Source: an uncultured beta proteobacterium (GTDB taxonomy: Bacteria; Pseudomonadota; Gammaproteobacteria; Burkholderiales; Burkholderiaceae_C). From it: DNA of 44,566 nt. Positions 1-12,763 of the stretch are shown here, piece by piece. The notes beneath the pieces are model-generated. The model ran no database searches. It had not been told where the DNA came from and saw only the letters and a list, made by a program, of their open reading frames with translations. The DNA is taken from the NCBI GenBank assembly GCA_903914175.1, contig CAIWNX010000101.1:1-44566 (forward strand), read 5' to 3'. The translations under genes were made by a program, and so were the position numbers. Numbering within the stretch: the first letter of the stretch is position 1; each line of letters starts with the position of its first letter.

Positions 1-1038
1 CAGGACTTTGACGCCATGCCGCTGTCCAGCCCGCAAGCGCTGCAAAAGCGCTTTGGCCACGAATTCGACACCGCCATGGAGAGCATGGAACTGGCCACTG
101 GCGCTTCGCCGGCCTGGGACCGCGAAGCCTTTCTGGCCGGCAAGCAGACCCCCGTCTTCTTCGGCTCTGGCGTGAACAACTTCGGCGTCATGGAAGTGCT
201 CGAAGCGCTGGTGGATCTGGCGCCCTCGCCCGGTCCGCGCACCAGCTCACTGGTCGTGAACAAGCAACCCGTCATCCAGGTCATGCAGCCCGAAGACGAA
301 GCCTTCTCGGGCGTGGTGTTCAAGGTGCAAGCCAATATGGACGCCAACCACCGCGACCGTATCGCCTTTGTCCGCATGGCCTCGGGCAAGTACACGCCGG
401 GCATGAAGCTCAAGGTCATGCGCACCGCCAAAGAACTGCGCCCGACCAGCGTTGTGACCTTCATGAGCCAGCGCCGCGAGGCGGTGAACGAAGCCTACGC
501 CGGCGACATCGTCGGCTTCACCACACACGGCGGCGTGCAACTCGGCGACACCATCACCGACGGCAGCGTCAACCTGCAGTTCACCGGCCTGCCCTTCTTC
601 GCCCCGGAGCTGTTCATGACCGTGGTGCTGAGAAACCCGCTGCGCACCAAGCAGTTGCAGCAAGGCCTGGCGCAACTCGGCGAAGAAGGTGCGATCCAGG
701 TCTTTCGCCCCGAAGTCGGCGGCAACATGCTGCTCGGCGCCGTTGGCCAGTTGCAGTTTGAAGTGGTGCAGCACCGCCTCAAGGGCGAGTACGACGCCGA
801 CATTCGCCTGGAGGGCAGCCAGTACACCGGCGCGCGCTGGATCAGCGCCGACACCCCGGCCGAACTGAAAGCTTTTTGCGACGCCTACCCGATGCGCATG
901 GCACGCGACGCCGCCAACACCCTGGCCTACCTCTGCACCTCGCCTTACGACGTGCGCCTGGCGCAGGAGCGCTTTCCCAAGATCCACTTCCACCCGCTGC
1001 GCGAACACGCCGGGCTGGCATTGCAAAGCGCGGGTTAG
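1..1038 (+). CDS. prfC: Peptide chain release factor 3, C-terminal part (5' truncated by window edge)
   Basis: The open frame enters from the left edge, so the ATG at 16 is internal and the GTPase G domain lies outside the window. The 345 visible codons match the end of the G domain and domains II-III of RF3: a segment around VFFGSGVNNFGVMEVLEALV, then a translation-factor beta-barrel (RIAFVRMASGKYTPGMKLKV) and the C-terminal domain with GGNMLLGAVGQLQFEVVQHR. RF3 is a cytosolic GTPase that recycles RF1/RF2 from the ribosome after termination. The stop is followed after 3 nt by the HAD phosphatase gene, so the two are probably co-transcribed. Family assignment is secure; nothing can be said about the start. 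Confidence 0.95.
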   Translation, partial: QDFDAMPLSSPQALQKRFGHEFDTAMESMELATGASPAWDREAFLAGKQTPVFFGSGVNNFGVMEVLEALVDLAPSPGPRTSSLVVNKQPVIQVMQPEDEAFSGVVFKVQANMDANHRDRIAFVRMASGKYTPGMKLKVMRTAKELRPTSVVTFMSQRREAVNEAYAGDIVGFTTHGGVQLGDTITDGSVNLQFTGLPFFAPELFMTVVLRNPLRTKQLQQGLAQLGEEGAIQVFRPEVGGNMLLGAVGQLQFEVVQHRLKGEYDADIRLEGSQYTGARWISADTPAELKAFCDAYPMRMARDAANTLAYLCTSPYDVRLAQERFPKIHFHPLREHAGLALQSAG

Positions 1039-1041
1039 ACC

Positions 1042-1869
1042 ATGGCCCTGCGTCCGCTAACCGATCTGCCACGCGCCGTCGCTGCGGGCATGCACACGGT
1101 CTTTAGCGACATTGACGACACACTCACCACCGACGGCCAGTTGCCACCAGCGGCCTACACCGCGCTCGACGACCTGCGCCGCGCGGGTTTGCGCGTGATC
1201 CTGATTACGGGCCGACCGGCAGGCTGGTGCGACCACATCGCGCGCATGTGGCCGGTAGACGCCGTCATCGGCGAAAACGGCGCCTTTTATTACTGGCACG
1301 ACCACGCGGCGCGCAAGCTCAGGTGCCGACATCTGCTGGACGAAGCAGCACGCGCTGCCAACAGCGCCGGCCTGGCGGCGGTGCGCGAGACCATCCTGCG
1401 CGAAGTGCCGGGCTGCGCCCTCGCCTCCGATCAGTTCTGCCGCCTGTACGACCTGGCGATTGATTTCTGCGAAGACGTGCCGCCGCTGCCGCAAGCCGCC
1501 GTCGAGCGCATCGTGACGCTGATGGAAGCAGCCGGCATGAGCGCCAAGGTCAGCTCGATTCACGTTAACGGCTGGTTTGGCCAGTACGACAAGCTCAGCA
1601 TGACGCAACTCCTCATGCGCGAACGTTACGGACTCGAGTTGGCGCAGGAACGCGAGCACTGCCTTTTCGTTGGCGATTCACCGAACGACGCGCCGATGTT
1701 TGCCTACCTGCCGCACGCCGTCGGCGTTGCCAACGTGGCCGCCTTTGCCACGCGCATGAACGCGCTACCAGCCTACATCACGCCCTCGCGCGGCGGGGCA
1801 GGATTTGCCGAACTGGCACAAGCGCTCATCAACGCGAGAATGGATGCAGCATTGTCATTGCGGGCTTGA
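1042..1869 (+). CDS. HAD-IIB family hydrolase (sugar-phosphatase type)
   Basis: A 275-residue soluble HAD phosphatase of the IIB (Cof/sucrose- or mannosylglycerate-phosphatase-like) class. Motif I is FSDIDDTLT with catalytic Asp23 and Asp25; motif II is LITGRPAGW; motif IV is GDSPNDAPMF near the C-terminus. The long cap between motifs II and III fits class IIB. The natural substrate cannot be read from sequence. It starts 3 nt after prfC with no strong ribosome site, suggesting translational coupling. Oddity: the last codons and the TGA stop lie inside a copy of the dispersed palindromic repeat (from 1854), so the native C-terminus has probably been replaced by a repeat-encoded tail (LSLRA). 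Confidence 0.88.
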   Translation: MALRPLTDLPRAVAAGMHTVFSDIDDTLTTDGQLPPAAYTALDDLRRAGLRVILITGRPAGWCDHIARMWPVDAVIGENGAFYYWHDHAARKLRCRHLLDEAARAANSAGLAAVRETILREVPGCALASDQFCRLYDLAIDFCEDVPPLPQAAVERIVTLMEAAGMSAKVSSIHVNGWFGQYDKLSMTQLLMRERYGLELAQEREHCLFVGDSPNDAPMFAYLPHAVGVANVAAFATRMNALPAYITPSRGGAGFAELAQALINARMDAALSLRA

Positions 1870-1898
1870 CCCGCAATCCAGTGTATGCGTGGCACTGG
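1854..1898 (+). repeat. Palindromic repeat family A, copy 1 (left half only)
   Basis: Contains the inverted repeat ATTGCGGG (1857-1864) / CCCGCAAT (1871-1878) followed by GCGTGGCACTGG, the same order as the full copies at 6878, 10068 and 21605. The second hairpin (ATGCCGGA/TCCGGCAT) is absent. It overlaps the 3' end and stop codon of the HAD phosphatase gene and runs up to 24 nt before the DUF2721 start. Confidence 0.8.
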
Positions 1899-1921
1899 CT
1901 CCCCAACATGAAAGAAAAGCG

Positions 1922-2374
1922 ATGTTTTTTGCCACCGATCTCAGCACCGTCAGCCACGGCATCCAACTCGCAGTGGCGCCGGTCTTTGTTCTGACTGCGG
2001 TATCGGCCATGATCGGCACGGTGGCCGGCCGGCTCGGGCGCATCATTGACCGCGCCCGTGTCGTGGAAGAGCGTATCGACGCAGCCCCCGCTACCGACCC
2101 GATGCTGGCCGCCTTCAAGGAACTCTCCGGGCTGCGCAAGCGCGGACGTCTGGCCAACCTGTGCATTGCACTGCTGACTTTTTGTGCCATCTTTATCGGG
2201 CTCACCATCGTTGTACTGTTTCTTGGCGAAACCACCGAATTGCAGATCATCCGCACCGCGACGCTGTTCTTTCTGACCGGCGTAGTCTGCTTTCTGCTCG
2301 CCTTGCTATGCTTTCTGACCGAAACGCTGCTGGCAACGCGCATCCTGAATTTCGGCCGCTCCCGCAAGAGTTAA
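1922..2374 (+). CDS. DUF2721 family membrane protein
   Basis: 150 residues beginning MFFATDLSTVSHGIQLAVAP. The ATG at 1922 was chosen because the upstream open frame is repeat sequence and an AAAGAAAAG stretch precedes this codon. Predicted hydrophobic segments are near residues 13-37, 79-102 and 112-138, with a charged cytoplasmic-looking loop (IDRARVVEERID) between the first two; this matches DUF2721, a small inner-membrane family of unknown function. Its TAA stop overlaps, on the opposite strand, the TAA stop of the deacetylase gene within the tetranucleotide TTAA. Confidence 0.82.
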   Translation: MFFATDLSTVSHGIQLAVAPVFVLTAVSAMIGTVAGRLGRIIDRARVVEERIDAAPATDPMLAAFKELSGLRKRGRLANLCIALLTFCAIFIGLTIVVLFLGETTELQIIRTATLFFLTGVVCFLLALLCFLTETLLATRILNFGRSRKS

Positions 2375-3411
2375 CGATTGTCAAACCCGGCCAGCACGTT
2401 GACCGCGTTGACGCCGACTTCGGCCACGGCGTAGCCGCCCTCAAACACAAAGACCGTGGGCAGACCCGCAGCTGCGATGTCGGCGCCGACGCGCAGGTAA
2501 TCGTCGCTTTGCAGCTTGAAGCCTGCCACAGGGTCACCATCAAAAGTATCGAGCCCGAGCGACACCACGAGCGCGTCGGCGCCAAAGCGCGCAATGCCCT
2601 GCAGCGCCTGCGCCAGCGCTGCACGCCAGACGGAAAACCCGGTACCACGCGGCAGCGGCAGGTTCTGATTGCAACCCAGACCGGCGCCCTCGCCCCGCTC
2701 GTCGGCATAGCCGAGGTAAAACGGGTATTCGGTGTTTGGGTCGCCGTGGATGCTGGTGAAGAGCACATCAGGGCGCGCATAGAAAATCGCCTGCGTGCCG
2801 TTGCCGTGGTGGTAGTCAATGTCGAGCACCGCCACGCGCGCCGCACCCCGATCACGCAGATGCTGCGCCGCCAGTGCGGCATTGTTCAAAAAGCAGTAGC
2901 CGCCAAAGAAATCAGCGCCAGCGTGATGCCCGGGTGGGCGCGTCAGCGCAAAGGCGGCACGCGCACCGTCCGCCACCTGCTGCGCCGCGCTCAGCGCGCA
3001 ATCGGCGCCGGAGCGCGCCGCCGCCCAGGTTCCCGCCATCAAGGGCGTGCCCGCATCGAAAGAAAACAGCCCCATGCGCGCCGTGAAGTTGGCCGGCAGC
3101 ACATCGCTGCGAAAGCTGCGCACCGGCCACAGCGAGGGCAGTGCGTCGCGCGCCGCATTGGCCGGGTCCAGCGCCACCCATTCATCCCAGGCATGCGCCA
3201 GAAAGTCCAGATAGCGCGGCGTGTGGATGGCGTGCAAGGCGCTATCGTCAAACGATGTTGGTTGACGCACCGGCCCCAGACCGCGCCGCTCAATTTCGGC
3301 CAGCACATGCTCAACGCGCGCCGGCACTTCAAAGCACGGAACCAGTTCGCCGCGAAACATTTCGAGCTTGCCCTGGTGCAGGGTGTGCTGGTGGTTGTGG
3401 AAGGTGATCAT
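2371..3411 (-). CDS. Acetylpolyamine amidohydrolase / class II histone-deacetylase-like protein
   Basis: 346 residues of the arginase/deacetylase fold. The Zn site is well preserved: RPPGHHAG (His159-His160), LDIDYHHGNG (Asp199 and His201 as ligands), SLGLDTFDGDP (Asp288) and the C-terminal EGGY loop. The N-terminal part (GELVPCFEVPARVEHVL) and LGYADERGEGAGLG resemble bacterial acetylpolyamine amidohydrolases more than AcuC, so deacetylation of acetylated polyamines or similar small amides is the best guess. The ATG at 3411 is used; a TTG lies directly before it and no clear ribosome site is visible. It is alone on its strand, convergent with DUF2721, with no polyamine gene nearby. Confidence 0.9.
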   Translation of the reverse strand: MITFHNHQHTLHQGKLEMFRGELVPCFEVPARVEHVLAEIERRGLGPVRQPTSFDDSALHAIHTPRYLDFLAHAWDEWVALDPANAARDALPSLWPVRSFRSDVLPANFTARMGLFSFDAGTPLMAGTWAAARSGADCALSAAQQVADGARAAFALTRPPGHHAGADFFGGYCFLNNAALAAQHLRDRGAARVAVLDIDYHHGNGTQAIFYARPDVLFTSIHGDPNTEYPFYLGYADERGEGAGLGCNQNLPLPRGTGFSVWRAALAQALQGIARFGADALVVSLGLDTFDGDPVAGFKLQSDDYLRVGADIAAAGLPTVFVFEGGYAVAEVGVNAVNVLAGFDNR

Positions 3412-3448
3412 CAAAAAAACGTGGCGTTTCGTTCAACTATGGCCATGG

Positions 3449-3736
3449 TCATGAGCCGAACCGCTTCGGCCATAGCCGGGCGACGTGCTGGACACGGATG
3501 ATCTGCACGGTGTCATCTTTCACACGGTAGGGCACCACGTAATTTTCATGCACCACCAGTTCACGTGTGCCTGGAACCCGACCGGGGCGCCCAAGCGCGG
3601 GGAAGGTCACCAGCAGTTCTGTTTTTTCCTTGATTTCGCCAATGAATGAACTGGCGCCGGTGGGGTTGTCTTGCGCGATATAGGCGGCGATCTGGTCCAG
3701 GTTTTCAAGCGCCTTTCGCGTCCAGCGAAGTTCCAC
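3449..3736 (-). CDS. RelE/ParE-family toxin of a type II toxin-antitoxin pair
   Basis: 95 residues with the ParE/RelE pattern: an N-terminal MELRWTRKALENLDQIAAYI helix, ALGRPGRVPGTRELVV in the central sheet and a C-terminal VPYRVKDDTVQIIRVQHVARLWP. ParE-like members usually inhibit DNA gyrase, RelE-like ones cleave ribosome-bound mRNA; the sequence alone leans to ParE because of the RELVV..YVVPYRV pattern. The start codon is GTG at 3736, two nucleotides after the antitoxin stop, so the gene is probably translated by coupling. The antitoxin-first order is standard for this class. Confidence 0.87.
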   Translation of the reverse strand: MELRWTRKALENLDQIAAYIAQDNPTGASSFIGEIKEKTELLVTFPALGRPGRVPGTRELVVHENYVVPYRVKDDTVQIIRVQHVARLWPKRFGS

Positions 3737-3738
3737 GC

Positions 3739-3981
3739 TCAGTGCCCGTATTTGGCATACACGGCGCGCACTTCTTCCGCAGTCGCGAACTCACCCTGAT
3801 CTGCCTCTTGCAGACCAGCCTGTACATCGGCAATCTGCCATTGCTCCTGGTTGACGTAACTTTTGAGCGCTTCCACCGTCAGGAAGCTCTTGCTGCGGCC
3901 GGTGGCTTGCACCAGTTGCTCCAGTTGACCGTGCAGTTCGACCGGGAGACGAACATTCAGAATCTTATCGGCAGTGGCCAT
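3739..3981 (-). CDS. Ribbon-helix-helix (CopG/ParD-like) antitoxin
   Basis: 80 residues. Residues 1-45 fit a ribbon-helix-helix DNA-binding domain (KILNVRLPVELHGQLEQLVQ, then RSKSFLTVEALKSYV); the acidic C-terminus (LQEADQGEFATAEEVRAVYA) would bind and neutralise the toxin. The ATG at 3981 was preferred over upstream start codons because GGAG lies about nine nucleotides before it and the N-terminus then begins at the DNA-binding strand. It is expected to repress its own promoter; inverted repeats lie just upstream at 4007-4035. Confidence 0.85.
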   Translation of the reverse strand: MATADKILNVRLPVELHGQLEQLVQATGRSKSFLTVEALKSYVNQEQWQIADVQAGLQEADQGEFATAEEVRAVYAKYGH

Positions 3982-4006
3982 AAATTGAAGCTCCAGCATC
4001 ATGGCA

Positions 4007-4035
4007 TTGCAGTGTACGTCATACAAACGTTGCAA
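4007..4035 (-). promoter_or_regulatory. Candidate autoregulatory operator of the toxin-antitoxin pair
   Basis: TTGCA (4007-4011) and TGCAA (4031-4035) form an inverted repeat that encloses a second one, TGTA-N5-TACA (4013-4025). It lies 26-54 nt upstream of the antitoxin start, where RHH antitoxins normally bind. The two dyads are offset by about 2 bp, and no convincing -35/-10 pair is visible, so this is only a candidate. Confidence 0.3.
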
Positions 4036-4104
4036 GTCTTGTTTTTGACGTAGCGGAGCCGCGCTAAAAAGCTTGCGGAAGAGGATCGCCGAGAGAACCC
4101 AATC

Positions 4105-9981
<5,877 letters not shown>

Positions 9982-10067
9982 GGCTTGCTGTCTTTCCGTG
10001 AGGGCCAGACATTCTATTGATGTTTCCGTCACCCACGGCGCACTCGGGTCATTGCGCGACTCTTGGC

Positions 10068-10137
10068 GTCATTGCGGGCTCCGACCCGCAATCTAGGCTT
10101 GGCGTGGCACTGGATGCCGGATCAGGTCCGGCATGAC
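10068..10137 (+). repeat. Palindromic repeat family A, copy 3 (full)
   Basis: Same two-hairpin layout as copy 2: ATTGCGGG/CCCGCAAT then ATGCCGGA/TCCGGCAT, flanked by GTC and GAC. It fills most of the gap between the uvrA start and the end of the small membrane peptide gene. No coding role is apparent. Just upstream, GGGTCATTGCGCGAC (from 10046) looks like a degraded left end. Confidence 0.9.
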
Positions 10138-10184
10138 AAATCGGGGATAGATCGGCACGCCCTACGCGCCGCCTCCTGCGATCA

Positions 10185-10334
10185 CTACTTGCTGGCTGGT
10201 GCGGAGGCTGGCGCGGCAGCGGCTGGCGCGTGCTCGGCGTGCTCGTTGCCACTCATGTCCACATCACCGCCCCTGCTCAGCATGAACAACGCTATACCGG
10301 CGAAGATCAAGAAGCCCACTGCAATTTTCCACAT
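10185..10334 (-). CDS. Small single-pass membrane protein (49 aa), unknown function
   Basis: MWKIAVGFLIFAGIALFMLS forms one transmembrane helix, followed by an acidic/His segment (GGDVDMSGNEHAEHAP) and an Ala/Pro-rich tail. Start at 10334 rather than the ATG at 10340, because GGAGA is seven nucleotides before it and would overlap the earlier one. It lies between the transporter and uvrA on the same strand, just after a strong terminator-like hairpin whose T-run merges into its ribosome site, so expression may depend on readthrough. I do not recognise a function; short N-terminal-anchor proteins of this kind are easily missed. Confidence 0.68.
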   Translation of the reverse strand: MWKIAVGFLIFAGIALFMLSRGGDVDMSGNEHAEHAPAAAAPASAPASK

Positions 10335-10356
10335 CACCATTCTCCAAAAAATAAGT

Positions 10357-10377
10357 GGGCCCTCACGCGGAGGGCCC
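10357..10377 (-). terminator. Intrinsic terminator after the MHS transporter
   Basis: A perfect 8-bp stem, GGGCCCTC (10357-10364) / GAGGGCCC (10370-10377), with a 5-nt loop. Read on the minus strand it is followed within five nucleotides by TTTTTT, the form of a rho-independent terminator. Two further small hairpins lie upstream of it (CCGGCC/GGCCGG at 10389-10406; CTGAGCG/CGCTCAG at 10415-10431, spanning the transporter stop). Confidence 0.8.
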
Positions 10378-10427
10378 GATTCTGTCAACCGGCCAACGAA
10401 GGCCGGGTCCAACCCTGAGCGCTACGC

Positions 10428-12083
10428 TCAGTCGTTGGCGTAAATATCAATGTCCTTGGTTTCCTTCACGAACAGCATACCGACGACGAAGGTCATGCCG
10501 GCAATGATGATCGGATACCACAGGCCGCTGTAGATGTTACCCTGCGCCGCCACAATCGAGAACGAGATGGCCGGCAGGAAACCGCCGAACCAGCCGTTGC
10601 CGATGTGATAAGGCAAACTCATCGATGTGTAGCGAATCCGCGTTGGGAACAACTCCACCAGCATGGCGGCAACGGGTCCGTAAACCATGGTCACGTAAAC
10701 CACCAGGATGGTCAGAATCAGCACCAGCATCAGCCAGTTACTGGAGCCCACCGGAATCGGATCTGCCTTGGCCGGGTAGCCGGCGTCGTTGAGAGCCGCA
10801 CGCACTTCCTTCTCGAAGCGGGCTTTCTCATCCTTGGCATTGGCAGCGGTAGCGTCATAACTGGCGATCGCCTTGTCACCAACCTTGACCGTCGCCACCT
10901 TGCCCGCCTCCGCTACGCTGTCGTAATTGACACCCGAATTGGACAGGTAAACGCGCGCCAGGTCACAAGGGGTTGTGAACTTTGCCGTACCCGTCAGATT
11001 CAGGATCAGGTTGCAACTGGCTGCGTCCGCGACCACCGTCACCGGCGACTTCTGGATCGCTGCTTGCAACTTCGGATTGCCATACGTTGTCAAGGCATTG
11101 AACAGCGGGAAGTAGGTCAGCACGGCCAGCAGGCAACCAGCCATGATGATGGGCTTGCGGCCAATCTTGTCAGACCAGGCGCCGAACAGAACGAAGAACG
11201 GCGTTCCCAGAATCAGCGAGACGGCGATCAAAATATTCGCTGTCGGCCCGTCAATGCGCAGGAAAGTCTGAATGAAGAACAGTGTGTAGAACTGACCACC
11301 GTACCAGACCACGGCCTGACCAGCGGTTAAACCGAACAGCGCAAAGATCACAACCTTGGCATTCTTCCATTGACCAAAAGACTCGGCCAGCGGCGCCTTG
11401 GAGGTCTTGCCTTCGGACTTCATTTTGGCGAAAGCCGGCGACTCGTTCAACTTCAAACGAATCCAGACCGAAACTGCCAGCAGAATGCCCGACATGGCGT
11501 AAGGAATACGCCAGGCCCACTCAGCAAACTCTTTTTCGCCGAAATAGGTACGTGTACCCAGAATCACCATCAACGCCAGCATCAGGCCGACGGTTGCCGT
11601 GGTCTGAATCCACGAGGTGTAGAAGCCGCGCCGACCGTGCGGTGCGTGCTCGGCCACGTAAGTGGCAGCACCACCGTACTCACCGCCCAGGGCCAGACCC
11701 TGGAACATGCGCAAGGCGATCAACGCAATGGGCGCGATGATGCCGGCCGTCTTATAGGTTGGCAAAAAGGCGACCAGGAAAGTCGACAAGCCCATGATCA
11801 AAATGGTGATCAGGAACGTGTATTTGCGACCAATCATGTCACCGAGTCGGCCGAAAACCAGTGCGCCAAAAGGACGCACGGCAAAGCCGGCGGCGAAAGC
11901 CAGCAACACAAAGATGTTGCGCGTGCTTTCGTCCAGTGCCGAGAAGAAGTTGGCCGCAATAATGGCCGACATCACACCGAACAGATAAAAGTCATACCAC
12001 TCAAATATAGTGCCGAGCGAGGAGGCGAAGATCACCATCCTCTCGCCTTCCGACATGGGCCGTGGGGCCACTGCTGTTGCCAT
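10428..12083 (-). CDS. MFS transporter, metabolite:H+ symporter (MHS) type with a large extra loop
   Basis: 551 residues; the start at 12083 has AGGAGA eight nucleotides upstream. The N-terminus (SSLGTIFEWYDFYLFGVMSA), GRLGDMIGRKYTF after TM2 and the RMFQGLALGGEYGGAATYVAEHAP signature are characteristic of MHS-family symporters (ProP/ShiA/KgtP relatives), inner-membrane importers of organic acids or zwitterions driven by protons. A second-half GAWSDKIGRKPII motif confirms 12 TMs in two halves. Oddity: about 115 mostly polar residues (roughly 330-446, with two Cys) are inserted between C-terminal-half helices, which explains the length over the usual ~430-450. Substrate cannot be named. It is divergent from the acetate uptake genes, with a 371-bp gap. 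Confidence 0.88.
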   Translation of the reverse strand: MATAVAPRPMSEGERMVIFASSLGTIFEWYDFYLFGVMSAIIAANFFSALDESTRNIFVLLAFAAGFAVRPFGALVFGRLGDMIGRKYTFLITILIMGLSTFLVAFLPTYKTAGIIAPIALIALRMFQGLALGGEYGGAATYVAEHAPHGRRGFYTSWIQTTATVGLMLALMVILGTRTYFGEKEFAEWAWRIPYAMSGILLAVSVWIRLKLNESPAFAKMKSEGKTSKAPLAESFGQWKNAKVVIFALFGLTAGQAVVWYGGQFYTLFFIQTFLRIDGPTANILIAVSLILGTPFFVLFGAWSDKIGRKPIIMAGCLLAVLTYFPLFNALTTYGNPKLQAAIQKSPVTVVADAASCNLILNLTGTAKFTTPCDLARVYLSNSGVNYDSVAEAGKVATVKVGDKAIASYDATAANAKDEKARFEKEVRAALNDAGYPAKADPIPVGSSNWLMLVLILTILVVYVTMVYGPVAAMLVELFPTRIRYTSMSLPYHIGNGWFGGFLPAISFSIVAAQGNIYSGLWYPIIIAGMTFVVGMLFVKETKDIDIYAND

Positions 12084-12253
12084 ATTGATGTCTCCTGTAG
12101 ATTGAATAATTGATGCCTGGACCGGCACCTGACGCACACTATTAAAGCGGTGACTGACTGCACTCTGACGCGCATCTTGCAGAAACTTACAGCACTATCG
12201 TTAACCCTCGCTTCGGGTTTCTGGATATGGAATTCAGAGGCAAAAGCGCGGGA

Positions 12254-12302
12254 AAACCCGGATAATTTCAGGCGAAAAAGCCCACGCCAAAATGCCGGGT
12301 TT
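12254..12302. repeat. Nested inverted repeat in the transporter/DUF485 intergenic region
   Basis: AAACCCGG (12254-12261) pairs with CCGGGTTT (12295-12302), and inside it GGCG (12271-12274) with CGCC (12285-12288). No T-run follows on either side. It lies in the otherwise featureless 371-bp gap between the divergent transporter and DUF485-actP genes, so it could be a regulator site or a leader structure. Nothing else coding is visible in this gap. Confidence 0.45.
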
Positions 12303-12404
12303 CTTCAAACGATTTCGTAAGGCAGGGCACATAACCCTACAGTTCGACCGCCCATTTGCTGCGTAAGGGCATGGTCAGACGTTCTTCGCACAATCGCGCC
12401 GCGT

Positions 12405-12433
12405 GTTGACGAGCCCGTCCCGCAATTCATAAC
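12405..12433 (+). promoter_or_regulatory. Candidate sigma-70 promoter for DUF485-actP
   Basis: TTGACG (12405-12410), a 17-bp spacer and CATAAC (12428-12433) match a housekeeping promoter at five and four of six positions. Transcription would start roughly 15 nt before the DUF485 ATG, giving a very short leader. No other better pair was found by eye; this needs mapping. Confidence 0.33.
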
Positions 12434-12454
12434 CACCAACCTGAGACAGTCCTT

Positions 12455-12763
12455 ATGAGTGATCCCGTGGTCGACAAGATTCAAAAGAATCCCAAGTACC
12501 TTGAACTGAAAACCAAACGCAATACCATCGGTTGGGCCCTGACACTGCTGATGCTGGTGGTGTACTACGGCTACATCGCATTGATCGCCTTCAACAAACC
12601 TTTTCTGGCGCAACCCATTGGTGCTGGCGTCACCACGCTGGGTATCCCGATTGGCATGGGGGTGATCGTTTTCACCGTCCTGATCACGGCCATTTATGTG
12701 CGCCGTGCCAACAATGAATTTGATGCGCTCACCAGCGAAATCCTGAAAGATGCTGCCAAATGA
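12455..12763 (+). CDS. DUF485 inner-membrane protein (YjcH-like), partner of ActP
   Basis: 102 residues with two transmembrane helices (about 27-48, [17 protein letters not shown]; and 64-86, [20 protein letters not shown]) and charged ends, the DUF485/YjcH pattern. DUF485 genes sit directly upstream of acetate permease genes across proteobacteria, and here the TGA stop overlaps the actP ATG (ATGA), implying translational coupling. Its role is presumed accessory to acetate uptake; the biochemical function is not established. Confidence 0.93.
   Translation: MSDPVVDKIQKNPKYLELKTKRNTIGWALTLLMLVVYYGYIALIAFNKPFLAQPIGAGVTTLGIPIGMGVIVFTVLITAIYVRRANNEFDALTSEILKDAAK

Noticed and set aside
2161-3501. 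446-codon plus-strand frame across the deacetylase gene
   Set aside because: Antisense shadow of the well-supported amidohydrolase; starts inside DUF2721 and has no recognisable motif.
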